A stretch of 6,092 bases of DNA, from positions 1 through 6,092 of the forward strand of contig JAHFAU010000108.1 of the NCBI GenBank assembly GCA_023250385.1, given 5' to 3'. Positions 1-6,034 of the stretch are shown here, one piece after another (within the stretch, counting starts at the first letter, position 1; every line of letters starts with the position of its first letter). The stretch comes from Anaerolineales bacterium. GTDB lineage: Bacteria > Chloroflexota > Anaerolineae > Anaerolineales > E44-bin32. The notes beneath the pieces were generated by a model. It was not told where the DNA came from. It ran no database searches and saw only the letters and a list, made by a program, of their open reading frames with translations. A program made the position numbers and the translations under genes.

Positions 1-499
1 AGGGCAGCGTTCGAACGTAGTTGATGACATCCCATCGCTCGCGGAGGCTCAAGTTCTCGGCGAGGGAAGGCATTTTGCCGAAGCCCTGAACGATCGTCAG
101 GTAGACCGAGCCGTCGAATTCAGCGGTAATCTGCGGGACGGTGAGGTTCTGTGGGGTTCGGTCGAAGTAACCGGCCAGCGGTCCATCTCCGTGGCCCTGC
201 GGCCCATGGCAAAGCTGGCAGTTGATGTCGTAGAGGATCTGACCCCGCTGGACCGACACCCCGTCGGCCGGCACAGGATTTAGAGGAAATTCCTCCGGGA
301 TGACTGAGCGCCCCTGCACCGGGATCGCGTCCTCGGGCGGCAGCAAACGCGGGCCCTCCTGGTAGTCGACCGAGGGCTGAGTCTGCATGTCGGTGGGAAG
401 AGGGATCTTGATCCACTCGAAGGTGAAGAGCAGCCCGAGGACAAACGGCAGCAGCAGTAAGCCGAGAATGATCAGCCCGCGCCGGGTGCGAGCGCTCAC
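1..499 (-). CDS. actE: ACIII subunit ActE, membrane-anchored monoheme cytochrome c (3' end missing)
   Basis: This gene is partial: 166 codons are visible before it runs off the left edge. The start is GTG at 497-499, and its GTGA overlaps the actD stop by 4 nt, the usual sign of translational coupling. No ATG start fits, because the first internal Met (residue 38) lies beyond the membrane segment. Residues 8-28 are strongly hydrophobic and contain no cysteine, so this looks like an uncleaved anchor or ordinary signal rather than a lipoprotein. A class I cytochrome c domain follows, with one heme site CQLCH at residues 94-98. Met143 in the GFGKMP segment is the likely sixth heme ligand, and a typical C-terminal helix (RERWDVINYVRTLP) reaches the window edge. 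In the family, ActE takes electrons from the ActA/ActB branch at the outer face and passes them on. The segment before the heme and the GFG.MP..AENL pattern match ActE better than a generic cytochrome c. Probably only a few to about 30 residues are missing. Confidence 0.88.
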   Translation of the reverse strand, partial: MSARTRRGLIILGLLLLPFVLGLLFTFEWIKIPLPTDMQTQPSVDYQEGPRLLPPEDAIPVQGRSVIPEEFPLNPVPADGVSVQRGQILYDINCQLCHGPQGHGDGPLAGYFDRTPQNLTVPQITAEFDGSVYLTIVQGFGKMPSLAENLSLRERWDVINYVRTLP

Positions 500-1020
500 A
501 GCGGCTTCTTCTCGGCGAGCTGCACCGGATGGGCGGTGTGTTTTTCCAGGAGCTCCCGCGCCTGAGTGGCAAGCTCGTCAGGCGGCTCGACCAGCACCGC
601 CAGCCGGCCGTCGGTAACTTCTTCGTGGTAGTACTTGGGCCCAAACTCGGGGAAGTTCATTTCCCAGAGCACACCCAGAAAGGTGGAAACGATGGTCGCC
701 AGCATGGTAAAGACGAAGATGATCACTGCCGCGGGGGCGAAGCTCACCGTCGGATGCCCGCCGACATCCAACCGGTAGAGATGAGGTGTGATCACGGCCA
801 GGAACAACCCAAAAACCAATCCGGCGACTGCGCCTGCGACCACGATGTATGGAAGCCGCAGCCACTCAACCTGCCGGCCCAGGGCACGCTCGGGGTAGGG
901 AACTCCGCTCATGACCGTCATCTTGTCCGCCGGGATGCCAAGCGCGTGCAATTCGTCAATCGCTTCTGCGGTTCGGGTGCCCTCATCAAAGAGAGCCATC
1001 AGGGAGGTTGAGCCGCTCAC
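496..1020 (-). CDS. actD: ACIII membrane subunit ActD (DUF3341 family)
   Basis: This gene encodes 174 residues from a GTG start at 1018-1020, 4 nt after the actC stop. A cytoplasmic N-terminal domain (about residues 1-55) has the alternating pattern of an ActD ferredoxin-like fold (SLMALFDEG, then a helix, then LGIPADKMTVMSGVPYPE). Two membrane helices follow at about 57-78 and 96-118. The C-terminal soluble part contains FPEFGPKYYHEEVTDGRLAV and ends in a charged helix, all typical of ActD. ActD has no cofactor; in known ACIII structures it packs against the NrfD-type subunits. The start is uncertain. An ATG at 997-999 would give 167 residues but would remove most of the first beta strand, and neither start has a strong ribosome binding site. 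An ATG at 1063-1065 would run 41 nt into actC and add a low-complexity, non-family N-terminus, so it was not used. The stop overlaps the actE start. Confidence 0.87.
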   Translation of the reverse strand: MSGSTSLMALFDEGTRTAEAIDELHALGIPADKMTVMSGVPYPERALGRQVEWLRLPYIVVAGAVAGLVFGLFLAVITPHLYRLDVGGHPTVSFAPAAVIIFVFTMLATIVSTFLGVLWEMNFPEFGPKYYHEEVTDGRLAVLVEPPDELATQARELLEKHTAHPVQLAEKKPL

Positions 1021-1024
1021 GCGC

Positions 1025-2446
1025 CTACTCGATCTCCGCCGCGGTGGGCACCAACAGCCGTCCAATGCGACGCAGGCTGTAGCGTAGGCGCCCTTCCTTG
1101 ATCTCCCACACCGGGACGTAAGGAACTATTCGGGAGAACAAGATGTAGAGCAAGGCAAAGCCGGCAAAGGTCATTGCCACGATGCTGATCTCGACCCAAG
1201 TGGGGCGATAGGTGCCCCAGTTGAAGGGGATGTCGTTCCGCTGCAGGCTCCCCACCACAATGAGCAGCCGTTCGGTGTACATCCCCACGTTCACCGAGAG
1301 ACCGGCCAACAGGAGCAGCCGGGGGGTGCTGCGCACCCTGCGGAACGCCAACAGCCCGATGGGTATCAGATTGGCAGCCATCTGCAGGTAGAAGAGCGGC
1401 GCCAGCCGGCCGGCGATCTCCTCCTGGATCAACTCGCGGGTCACCGGCTCGTTGCCGTACCACTCGACCAGGAATCCAGCGAACCAGAAGTAGGTCCACA
1501 ACATACCGGCCACCATCACCAGTTTGCCCAAGGCATTGAAGTGCTCGGCGCGCAGGAATTCCCCGAGGCGCATCCCTCGCCGCACGATCACCAGAATGCA
1601 GGCCAGTGCGGCCAGCCCGGAATAGATGGCGCCGACGACGAAGTAGGGGGCGAAGATGGTGCTGTGCCAGCGTGGCTGGATGGTCACTGCGAAGTCCCAC
1701 GACACGATCGAGTGCACTGAGAGGAAGATGGGGATGATGGCGACCGAAAAGATCCCCAGGGCGCGATGCAGCTTGTGCCACTCGGCCTCGGTCCCGCGCC
1801 ACCCGAGGGCGAGCGCCCGGTAGAGCTGGAAGCGCCAGCCGCCCGTGTGGTCGCGGGCCATCGCCATATCGGGAATGAGCGCCAGGTAGAGATACAGGGT
1901 TGACCCGATCAGATAGGTGGAGATGGCGACCAAATCCCACATGAGCGGCGACTGGAAGTTGGGCCACATGAAGCGACCGTTGGGGTAGGGAATCATCCAG
2001 TAGAACTTCCACACCCGACCCAGGTGGATCAATGGGTAGAGAGCAGCCATCATCAGGGCAAAGGAGGTCATGGCCTCCGCCCCTCGGGTGATCGGCCGCC
2101 TCCAGTCCACCTTAAGCAAGCGTAGAACCGCGGAGATCATGGTCCCCGCGTGGCTGATCCCTACCCAGAACACAAACGTGGTGATGAAGAGGGTCCAATA
2201 CACCGGACGGTTCTTGCCGGTGGTGCCGATGCCCCAGGTAACCAGGTACCCCCAGGCGTACAGCCCCCAGGCGACGACCGCCCCCAGGCCGGCGACCAGG
2301 ATCCAGAAGTTGCGGCCTCCCCGCAACATGGGTTGAAGGACGGCCTGGTTGATTTCTGAGTCCGTCCGCTCGACGAGCAACAGACTGCCATCGAGCTCGG
2401 AGCGCTCGCTCTCGGAGCCGGGTCGCGGCTGGGCGGACTCAGGCAT
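1025..2446 (-). CDS. actC: ACIII quinol-oxidising membrane subunit ActC (NrfD/PsrC family)
   Basis: This gene encodes 473 residues, normal for ActC. A soluble N-terminal stretch of about 45 residues precedes ten predicted membrane helices, at roughly 48-69, 84-108, 123-142, 170-193, 228-253, 264-288, 306-329, 345-368, 376-400 and 417-440. Family landmarks are GISHAGTMISA (residues 96-106), YPLIHLGR (137-144), PNFQSPLMWD (162-171), the IPDMAMARD turn (191-199) and SVHSIVSWDFA (243-253). The buried His, Asp and Arg residues in these motifs belong to the quinol site and the proposed proton path in this family. ActC has no heme or cluster; it passes electrons from quinol to the ActB iron-sulfur chain. 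The start at 2444-2446 overlaps the actB2 stop by 8 nt and has a strong ribosome binding site. NrfD proteins also occur in polysulfide and nitrite reductases, but the neighbouring ActA, ActD and ActE make ACIII the only good fit. The single NrfD protein here should be ActC; ActF would lie beyond the left edge. Confidence 0.96.
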   Translation of the reverse strand: MPESAQPRPGSESERSELDGSLLLVERTDSEINQAVLQPMLRGGRNFWILVAGLGAVVAWGLYAWGYLVTWGIGTTGKNRPVYWTLFITTFVFWVGISHAGTMISAVLRLLKVDWRRPITRGAEAMTSFALMMAALYPLIHLGRVWKFYWMIPYPNGRFMWPNFQSPLMWDLVAISTYLIGSTLYLYLALIPDMAMARDHTGGWRFQLYRALALGWRGTEAEWHKLHRALGIFSVAIIPIFLSVHSIVSWDFAVTIQPRWHSTIFAPYFVVGAIYSGLAALACILVIVRRGMRLGEFLRAEHFNALGKLVMVAGMLWTYFWFAGFLVEWYGNEPVTRELIQEEIAGRLAPLFYLQMAANLIPIGLLAFRRVRSTPRLLLLAGLSVNVGMYTERLLIVVGSLQRNDIPFNWGTYRPTWVEISIVAMTFAGFALLYILFSRIVPYVPVWEIKEGRLRYSLRRIGRLLVPTAAEIE

Positions 2447-3164
2447 TCGTCTCGCCTCCCTTGAGGTAGATCACACCCGGGTCGGTTCCCAATTCCTCGA
2501 GTAGTCGAAAGGAGCGCCGGCTGCGGGCCAATTGGCTCACCCGGCTCTCGGGATCGTTGAGGTCACCGAAGATCAGAGCCTCCGGGGGACAAGTCTGCAC
2601 GCAGGCGGGCTGGATCTCCCCATCGGCCACTTCTCGCCCCTGAGCGCGAGCGTCCAGCTCCGCCCGCCGAATGCGCTGGATACAGAAAGTACACTTCTCC
2701 ATGATGCCGCGGGACCGAACAGTGACGTCAGGGTTCAATTGTTCGGTGAGCGGCGCGGGGAACTCCGGGCGAAACCAGTTGTAGGTGCGTACCTTGTACG
2801 GGCAGGCATTCCCGCAGAAGCGAGTCCCGATACACCGGTTGTAAATCTGCGCGTTCAGGCCTTCCGGATTGTGATAGGTGGCAAACACCGGGCAGACCGG
2901 TTCGCACGGCGCCTCATCGCACTGCTGGCACATCACGGGCATGAAGCGGGCTTTGATGTTCGGGTACTCGCCCTCCCAGTAGCGATGGATGATGATCCAG
3001 TGCATCCATCGTCCGTACCCAGCCTGCTTCTCTCCGGCTACCGGCACGTTGTTCTCAGCCTGGCAGGCGACGACGCAGGCCTGGCAGCCGGTACAGCGGT
3101 CCAGGTCAACGACCAATCCCCAGCGTCGTCCGGGCTCAGCCGAGGGTTTCGCGGCCTGCGCCAT
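2439..3164 (-). CDS. actB2: ACIII iron-sulfur subunit ActB2 (separate gene)
   Basis: This gene encodes 241 residues of the PsrB/DmsB-like four-cluster ferredoxin family. Cysteine groups are C24/C27/C30/C34, C79/C82/C87/C91, C111/C117/C121 and C158/C161/C188/C192. The third group reads CIGTRFC: Thr114 stands where a fourth cysteine is found in DmsB-type proteins. This is the known ActB signature and predicts three [4Fe-4S] clusters and one [3Fe-4S] cluster, which form the wire from ActC to the hemes. The following CPYKVRTYNWF segment is also typical of ActB. In many bacteria this protein is the C-terminal half of a fused ActB; here it is a separate gene starting 29 nt inside actB1, in another frame, with its own ribosome binding site. 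No signal peptide is seen, so it presumably leaves the cytoplasm folded with ActB1 through the Tat system (inference). The stop overlaps the actC start by 8 nt. Confidence 0.95.
   Translation of the reverse strand: MAQAAKPSAEPGRRWGLVVDLDRCTGCQACVVACQAENNVPVAGEKQAGYGRWMHWIIIHRYWEGEYPNIKARFMPVMCQQCDEAPCEPVCPVFATYHNPEGLNAQIYNRCIGTRFCGNACPYKVRTYNWFRPEFPAPLTEQLNPDVTVRSRGIMEKCTFCIQRIRRAELDARAQGREVADGEIQPACVQTCPPEALIFGDLNDPESRVSQLARSRRSFRLLEELGTDPGVIYLKGGETNA
2455..2460 (-). promoter_or_regulatory. Ribosome binding site of actC inside actB2
   Basis: GGGAGG on the minus strand ends 8 nt before the actC ATG. It is the strongest Shine-Dalgarno element in the operon, and it fixes the actC start. Confidence 0.75.
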
Positions 3165-5349
3165 CTAGACTCTCCAATCGCGCCAAAGCCTGCTTGCGGC
3201 CGGTCGGTTCGAGGCGAACCCGGGTCGCCCCCCACGCCAGAGAACCGCTCTCTGAGTCGACCACTGGAGCCACCAAGTCCATCGGGTTGGACCCGCGCTG
3301 TTGGGCAAACCGGCCGTAGTCCGTATGCCCCTGACCCACCGGAATGGCCACAACTTCCGGTTGAATCCCCGGGAAGACGACCACCGGCGCCTCAAGTTCC
3401 CCATACGGCGAGATCACCCGGACGATGTCGTTATCTTCGACGCCAAGCGATCGGGCGGCCTCCGGGTTCAGCTCGACCCAGGTTCCCCACCGGGCAGTGG
3501 TCATTGGGTCTGGGGTCTCCTGCAGCCAGGGCAGGGCCGCGCCGCGGCCATCGGAAAGGGCGACCGACGGGTAGGGATAGAGGTGAAAGGGGTAGGTCTG
3601 CTGATTACCCTCGAACAAAGGCGGGACTATTGGTAGGGGCTGGGCTCCCGGGTCCGGCACTTCCGGCTCGAGGGGCAGCTCCTTCTCGGACCACCAGCCG
3701 CCGTACTGCCTCCAGAGCGCGAAGAAGCCGGCCGGGGTGTCTGCGGTGTAGGCTCCCAGGCTAGAGCCGTGCAGCTCGCGGACGGTTTCTTCCAAGAACG
3801 AAACCTCGTCCGGCCAGGGGAGTACCTCGGCTGGCCGGCCACCCAGCCGGGAGGCCAGAGCGAGAAACACGTCGGCGCTGGCCCGCGTGTCGTGCACCGG
3901 ACGCACGACGGGTTGCTGGCTGCTGACCGCCGGCCGATCGGCGCCCGGATGCGGCACCTGGTAGCCCCACGATTCCAAATACGTATGGTCGGGCAGGATC
4001 AGGTCGGCACGGGCGCCAGTTTCGTCGACGAACGAATTGAAGCAAACGACGTAAGGTACGCGCTCGATGGCCTCGGCGAAGCCCGCCGCGGACGGCAGTT
4101 CGAAGACCGGGTTGGCGCCAACTACAAGCAAGAGATCGACTTCGCCAGCCTTCATCCGACCGATGAGATCCTGCACGGATGAGAAGGAGTCCGCCTTTGC
4201 GGTCCGGCGAAGCGCGCCGCTAGGTCCGGGGGAGGACAGGAAGACGCCGCCCACCCGCCCGAACTGAGCCACGACTCGGTTTAGTGCCTGCACCGCCAGC
4301 ATGCCCGGCCCGCCGTTCTGTTGTCCGGCCAGCGAGCCTCCTGGGATGGCGACCGGGTGCTCGGCGTCGGCAAACAGCTGGGCCAGCTGACGCAGAGTCT
4401 CGATCGGCACTTGGCTGGCCTCGGCCATCTCAGTCACGTCTACATCCTGATAGAGCGCGGCGTGGGGGCGATGGCTGCCGGCGTGACCGAGTCGTTCCTC
4501 GACAATGATTCGACCGAGGGCCAGGGCGACAAACCCTTCGGTGCCGGGGCGGAGGGGTATCCAGCGATCGGCGGAGGCGGCCGTGGCAGAAAGCCGTGGC
4601 TCGAACTGGACCAGGAAGCCGCGCCCGCCAAAGGGCCCCTGGCGCATGTTTCCGTAGGCGAGGCTCTGGGCCACTGGGGACATCCAGGTCTCAAGAAAGT
4701 TCGCGCCGAAGGAGAAAACCACATCGGCACCCTCCAGGTCGTAGACCGGCAGCTCGGCCGATCCCAAGGTGAGTTGAGCCAAGCGGGCGGCGGCCCCGCG
4801 GCCTTCGAGAGCGGAGTGCAGGTCGAAGGTCACTGGGGGTGGTGAGCCGAGGGAGTCCAAGAGAAGGCTCAGCAGCCGGTAGAGATGGTCGGGCAGCAGC
4901 CCTCCCAGCACCGCCAGCCGGCCGGGATCACTCAGGCTCCCGATCTTCTCGGCCAGCAGATCCAGGGCCTCATCCCAGTAGAGGGGTTCGAACTGCCGCG
5001 ACCCGCGTCCCCCGGTTTGGCGGACCGCGTTCCTCAGCCGGTCGGGATGGTAGAGCGCCTGCAGCCCGGCCTGTCCGCGGGCGCACAGTTTCCCCCGGTT
5101 CAGGGGGTAGAGGGGATTGCCCTCGATCTTCTTGGCCCGCCCGTTGATTACCCGGACGATGATCCCGCACCCGGCCGAGCACTGGCGGCAGGTGCTGGCG
5201 TACCAGGTTGCCTGCCCGGGAAGCAAGTCCTCCGGTGGGTGGACGAATGGCTCCTGGAGCATTCGGTGCAGCTTTGGGGCGACGCCGGCCGCGGTCGCGG
5301 TCCCCGCTGTAAATTTGATGAACTGTCGCCGGGAGATCTTCTTGCTCAT
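3136..5349 (-). CDS. actB1: ACIII subunit ActB1, molybdopterin-oxidoreductase-like, with Tat signal
   Basis: This gene encodes 737 residues. The N-terminus carries a good twin-arginine motif, SRRQFIK (residues 6-12), then a mildly hydrophobic stretch, which fixes the start at 5347-5349 although the ribosome binding site is weak. Residues 54-89 hold C54, C57, C61 and C89 in the spacing of the N-terminal [4Fe-4S] site of molybdoenzymes, followed by the RGQAGLQALYHPDRL segment. The middle has MopB-like motifs: ADVVFSFGANFLETW at about 208-222, VVGANPVFELP at about 408-418 and ARADLILPDHTYLESWG at about 446-461. A C-terminal dinucleotide-binding-like domain follows, from about LNPEAARSLGV to the end. 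FGANFLETWMSPV is characteristic of ActB rather than of active polysulfide or DMSO reductases. There is no cysteine between about residues 90 and 430 to bind molybdenum, so it is probably structural and non-catalytic, as in characterised ACIII. It would sit on the outer face over ActB2 and ActC. An active molybdoenzyme with a Ser or Asp ligand is less likely but not excluded. Confidence 0.92.
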   Translation of the reverse strand: MSKKISRRQFIKFTAGTATAAGVAPKLHRMLQEPFVHPPEDLLPGQATWYASTCRQCSAGCGIIVRVINGRAKKIEGNPLYPLNRGKLCARGQAGLQALYHPDRLRNAVRQTGGRGSRQFEPLYWDEALDLLAEKIGSLSDPGRLAVLGGLLPDHLYRLLSLLLDSLGSPPPVTFDLHSALEGRGAAARLAQLTLGSAELPVYDLEGADVVFSFGANFLETWMSPVAQSLAYGNMRQGPFGGRGFLVQFEPRLSATAASADRWIPLRPGTEGFVALALGRIIVEERLGHAGSHRPHAALYQDVDVTEMAEASQVPIETLRQLAQLFADAEHPVAIPGGSLAGQQNGGPGMLAVQALNRVVAQFGRVGGVFLSSPGPSGALRRTAKADSFSSVQDLIGRMKAGEVDLLLVVGANPVFELPSAAGFAEAIERVPYVVCFNSFVDETGARADLILPDHTYLESWGYQVPHPGADRPAVSSQQPVVRPVHDTRASADVFLALASRLGGRPAEVLPWPDEVSFLEETVRELHGSSLGAYTADTPAGFFALWRQYGGWWSEKELPLEPEVPDPGAQPLPIVPPLFEGNQQTYPFHLYPYPSVALSDGRGAALPWLQETPDPMTTARWGTWVELNPEAARSLGVEDNDIVRVISPYGELEAPVVVFPGIQPEVVAIPVGQGHTDYGRFAQQRGSNPMDLVAPVVDSESGSLAWGATRVRLEPTGRKQALARLESLDGAGRETLG
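3170..3175 (-). promoter_or_regulatory. Ribosome binding site of actB2 inside actB1
   Basis: GGAGAG on the minus strand ends 5 nt before the actB2 ATG and lies within the last codons of actB1. It argues that actB2 is started independently, or by coupled re-initiation, and not made by frameshift fusion with actB1. Confidence 0.65.
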
Positions 5350-5356
5350 CTGGAGG

Positions 5357-5890
5357 CTACTTATGACACGTCAGGCAGTCCGCCAGGCGGGCTACCTTCT
5401 CCTCTGGCTGCTCGATGTGACATTCCAGGCACCATCCCATATCCATCTGAACCACTGGGCGGGCGACGGTCATCTGGCCCACGTCGCCGTGGCAGGTTTC
5501 GCAGTTGAGGCTCGCACCGAGGTGGGCCTGATGACTGAAGAACACGAAGTCCGGCTGCTGCTGGACACGGACCCAGGGGATCGGCTCGCCCCGCTCCCAG
5601 TAGCCGAGCAGCTCTTGGATCGGCTCTTCGTCGGCGGAGATCAGTGTGTGACAGCCGACGCATTTCTGCACCGAAGGCAGGCTCGCCACATCCGAGCGCA
5701 GCGCGGCGGTGTGGCAGAACAGGCATTGAACGCCGGCCTCCACGTGAACCTTGTGGCTGTAGGGGAGAGGCTGGGCGGGGGCGGCGAGCGCCTCGGCGCG
5801 GGTCAGAAGGATTCCGGCGACCACCAGGCCCACGACCAGCAGGCCGGCCGCCGTGACCCAGCGGGCTATCCTGCCCCGAGGGATTGTCAT
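5357..5890 (-). CDS. actA: ACIII subunit ActA, pentaheme cytochrome c
   Basis: This gene encodes 177 residues. One hydrophobic segment at about 11-30, preceded by arginines, forms a membrane anchor or uncleaved signal, leaving the rest on the outer face. Five CxxCH heme sites are present: CLFCH (56-60), CVGCH (77-81), CETCH (130-134), CLECH (154-158) and CLTCH (172-176). The pairs YSHKVH (H46, H49) and FSHQAH (H120, H123) are the distal-ligand pattern of class III (c7-type) multiheme cytochromes. QMDMGWCLECH before the fourth heme is typical of ActA. The last heme site ends one residue before the stop, so there is no C-terminal extension; the protein is on the short side for ActA but complete. 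In ACIII these hemes carry electrons away from the ActB clusters. The start has an AGGA element 8 nt upstream. Being first in the operon, it lies directly behind the presumed promoter region; actB1 begins 7 nt after its stop. Confidence 0.95.
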   Translation of the reverse strand: MTIPRGRIARWVTAAGLLVVGLVVAGILLTRAEALAAPAQPLPYSHKVHVEAGVQCLFCHTAALRSDVASLPSVQKCVGCHTLISADEEPIQELLGYWERGEPIPWVRVQQQPDFVFFSHQAHLGASLNCETCHGDVGQMTVARPVVQMDMGWCLECHIEQPEEKVARLADCLTCHK

Positions 5891-5898
5891 CTTACTCG

Positions 5899-5902
5899 TC
5901 CT
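5899..5902 (-). promoter_or_regulatory. Ribosome binding site of actA
   Basis: AGGA on the minus strand ends 8 nt before the actA ATG, in a purine-rich context. It supports the chosen start. Confidence 0.6.
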
Positions 5903-5911
5903 GTCTTTCGT

Positions 5912-5927
5912 CGGTTCACAGGAACCG
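5912..5927 (-). promoter_or_regulatory. Short hairpin or operator in the actA leader
   Basis: A perfect inverted repeat with 6-bp arms (CGGTTC, GAACCG) and a 4-nt loop lies 21 nt before the actA ATG, just upstream of the ribosome binding site. In RNA it would form a small stem-loop that leaves the ribosome site free. No T-run follows on either strand, so it is not an intrinsic terminator. It could also be a protein-binding dyad. Confidence 0.35.
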
Positions 5928-5999
5928 GCACCTATCGCCCACGGCGGGGCTTCCGCAACGTGTCGCTAATACTTGCTGTGGGGCACACCTGGACACAGT

Positions 6000-6012
6000 G
6001 GTGATGGTCACC
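6000..6012. promoter_or_regulatory. Second dyad beside the CRP-like site
   Basis: GGTGATGGTCACC is a perfect inverted repeat with 5-bp arms (GGTGA, TCACC) and a 3-nt centre. Its midpoint is about 20 bp from that of the CRP-like site, close to two helical turns, so both could be contacted on the same face of the DNA. The half-site GTGA/TCAC is shared, but the spacing is 3 instead of 6 bases, so it is not a standard CRP site. Confidence 0.3.
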
Positions 6013-6018
6013 TCCGCA

Positions 6019-6034
6019 TGTGACAGATGTCACG
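6019..6034. promoter_or_regulatory. Candidate CRP/FNR-family operator
   Basis: TGTGACAGATGTCACG matches nine of the ten defined bases of the CRP consensus TGTGA-N6-TCACA. The inner 14 bases (6020-6033) form a perfect dyad with 6-bp arms, GTGACA and TGTCAC, separated by GA. The centre is about 136 nt upstream of the actA ATG, plausible for an activator or repressor of the operon. It could equally serve a divergent gene beyond the right edge. The regulator is unknown; assignment to the CRP/FNR superfamily rests only on the motif. Confidence 0.45.

Noticed and set aside
1017..2012. Second minus-strand open frame within actC
   Set aside because: It is in another frame inside the ten-helix ActC, which has all its family motifs. 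The alternative translation is Arg/Pro/His-rich and not membrane-like.
3136..3164. actB1/actB2 overlap as a sequencing frameshift in a fused actB
   Set aside because: Both proteins end and begin naturally in the inter-domain linker, and a good ribosome binding site precedes actB2. Separate actB1 and actB2 genes are, as I recall, known in some Chloroflexota. Not fully excluded without reads.
2532..3764. Open frame of 410 codons on the plus strand opposite actB2/actB1
   Set aside because: It lies fully antisense to two genes with strong family motifs. Its translation is low-complexity, rich in Pro, Arg and Gly, with no recognisable domain. It is a by-product of GC-rich codon use.
3136..5349. 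actB1 as an active polysulfide, thiosulfate or DMSO reductase
   Set aside because: The neighbours ActA, ActD and ActE occur with ACIII and not with those enzymes, the FGANFLETW motif is ActB-like, and no Cys ligand for molybdenum is present.
5914..5925. GTTC/GAAC dyad as a LexA (SOS) box
   Set aside because: The Gram-positive type box is GAAC-N4-GTTC; here the half-sites are in the opposite order, so it does not match.
5966..5971. TATTAG on the minus strand as a -10 element
   Set aside because: No acceptable -35 hexamer lies 16-18 nt upstream, and its distance to the CRP-like dyad does not match the standard activator positions well. Too weak to annotate.
5117..6004. Open frame of 295 codons on the plus strand opposite actA
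   Set aside because: It covers the pentaheme cytochrome in antisense and shows no domain or good ribosome binding site.
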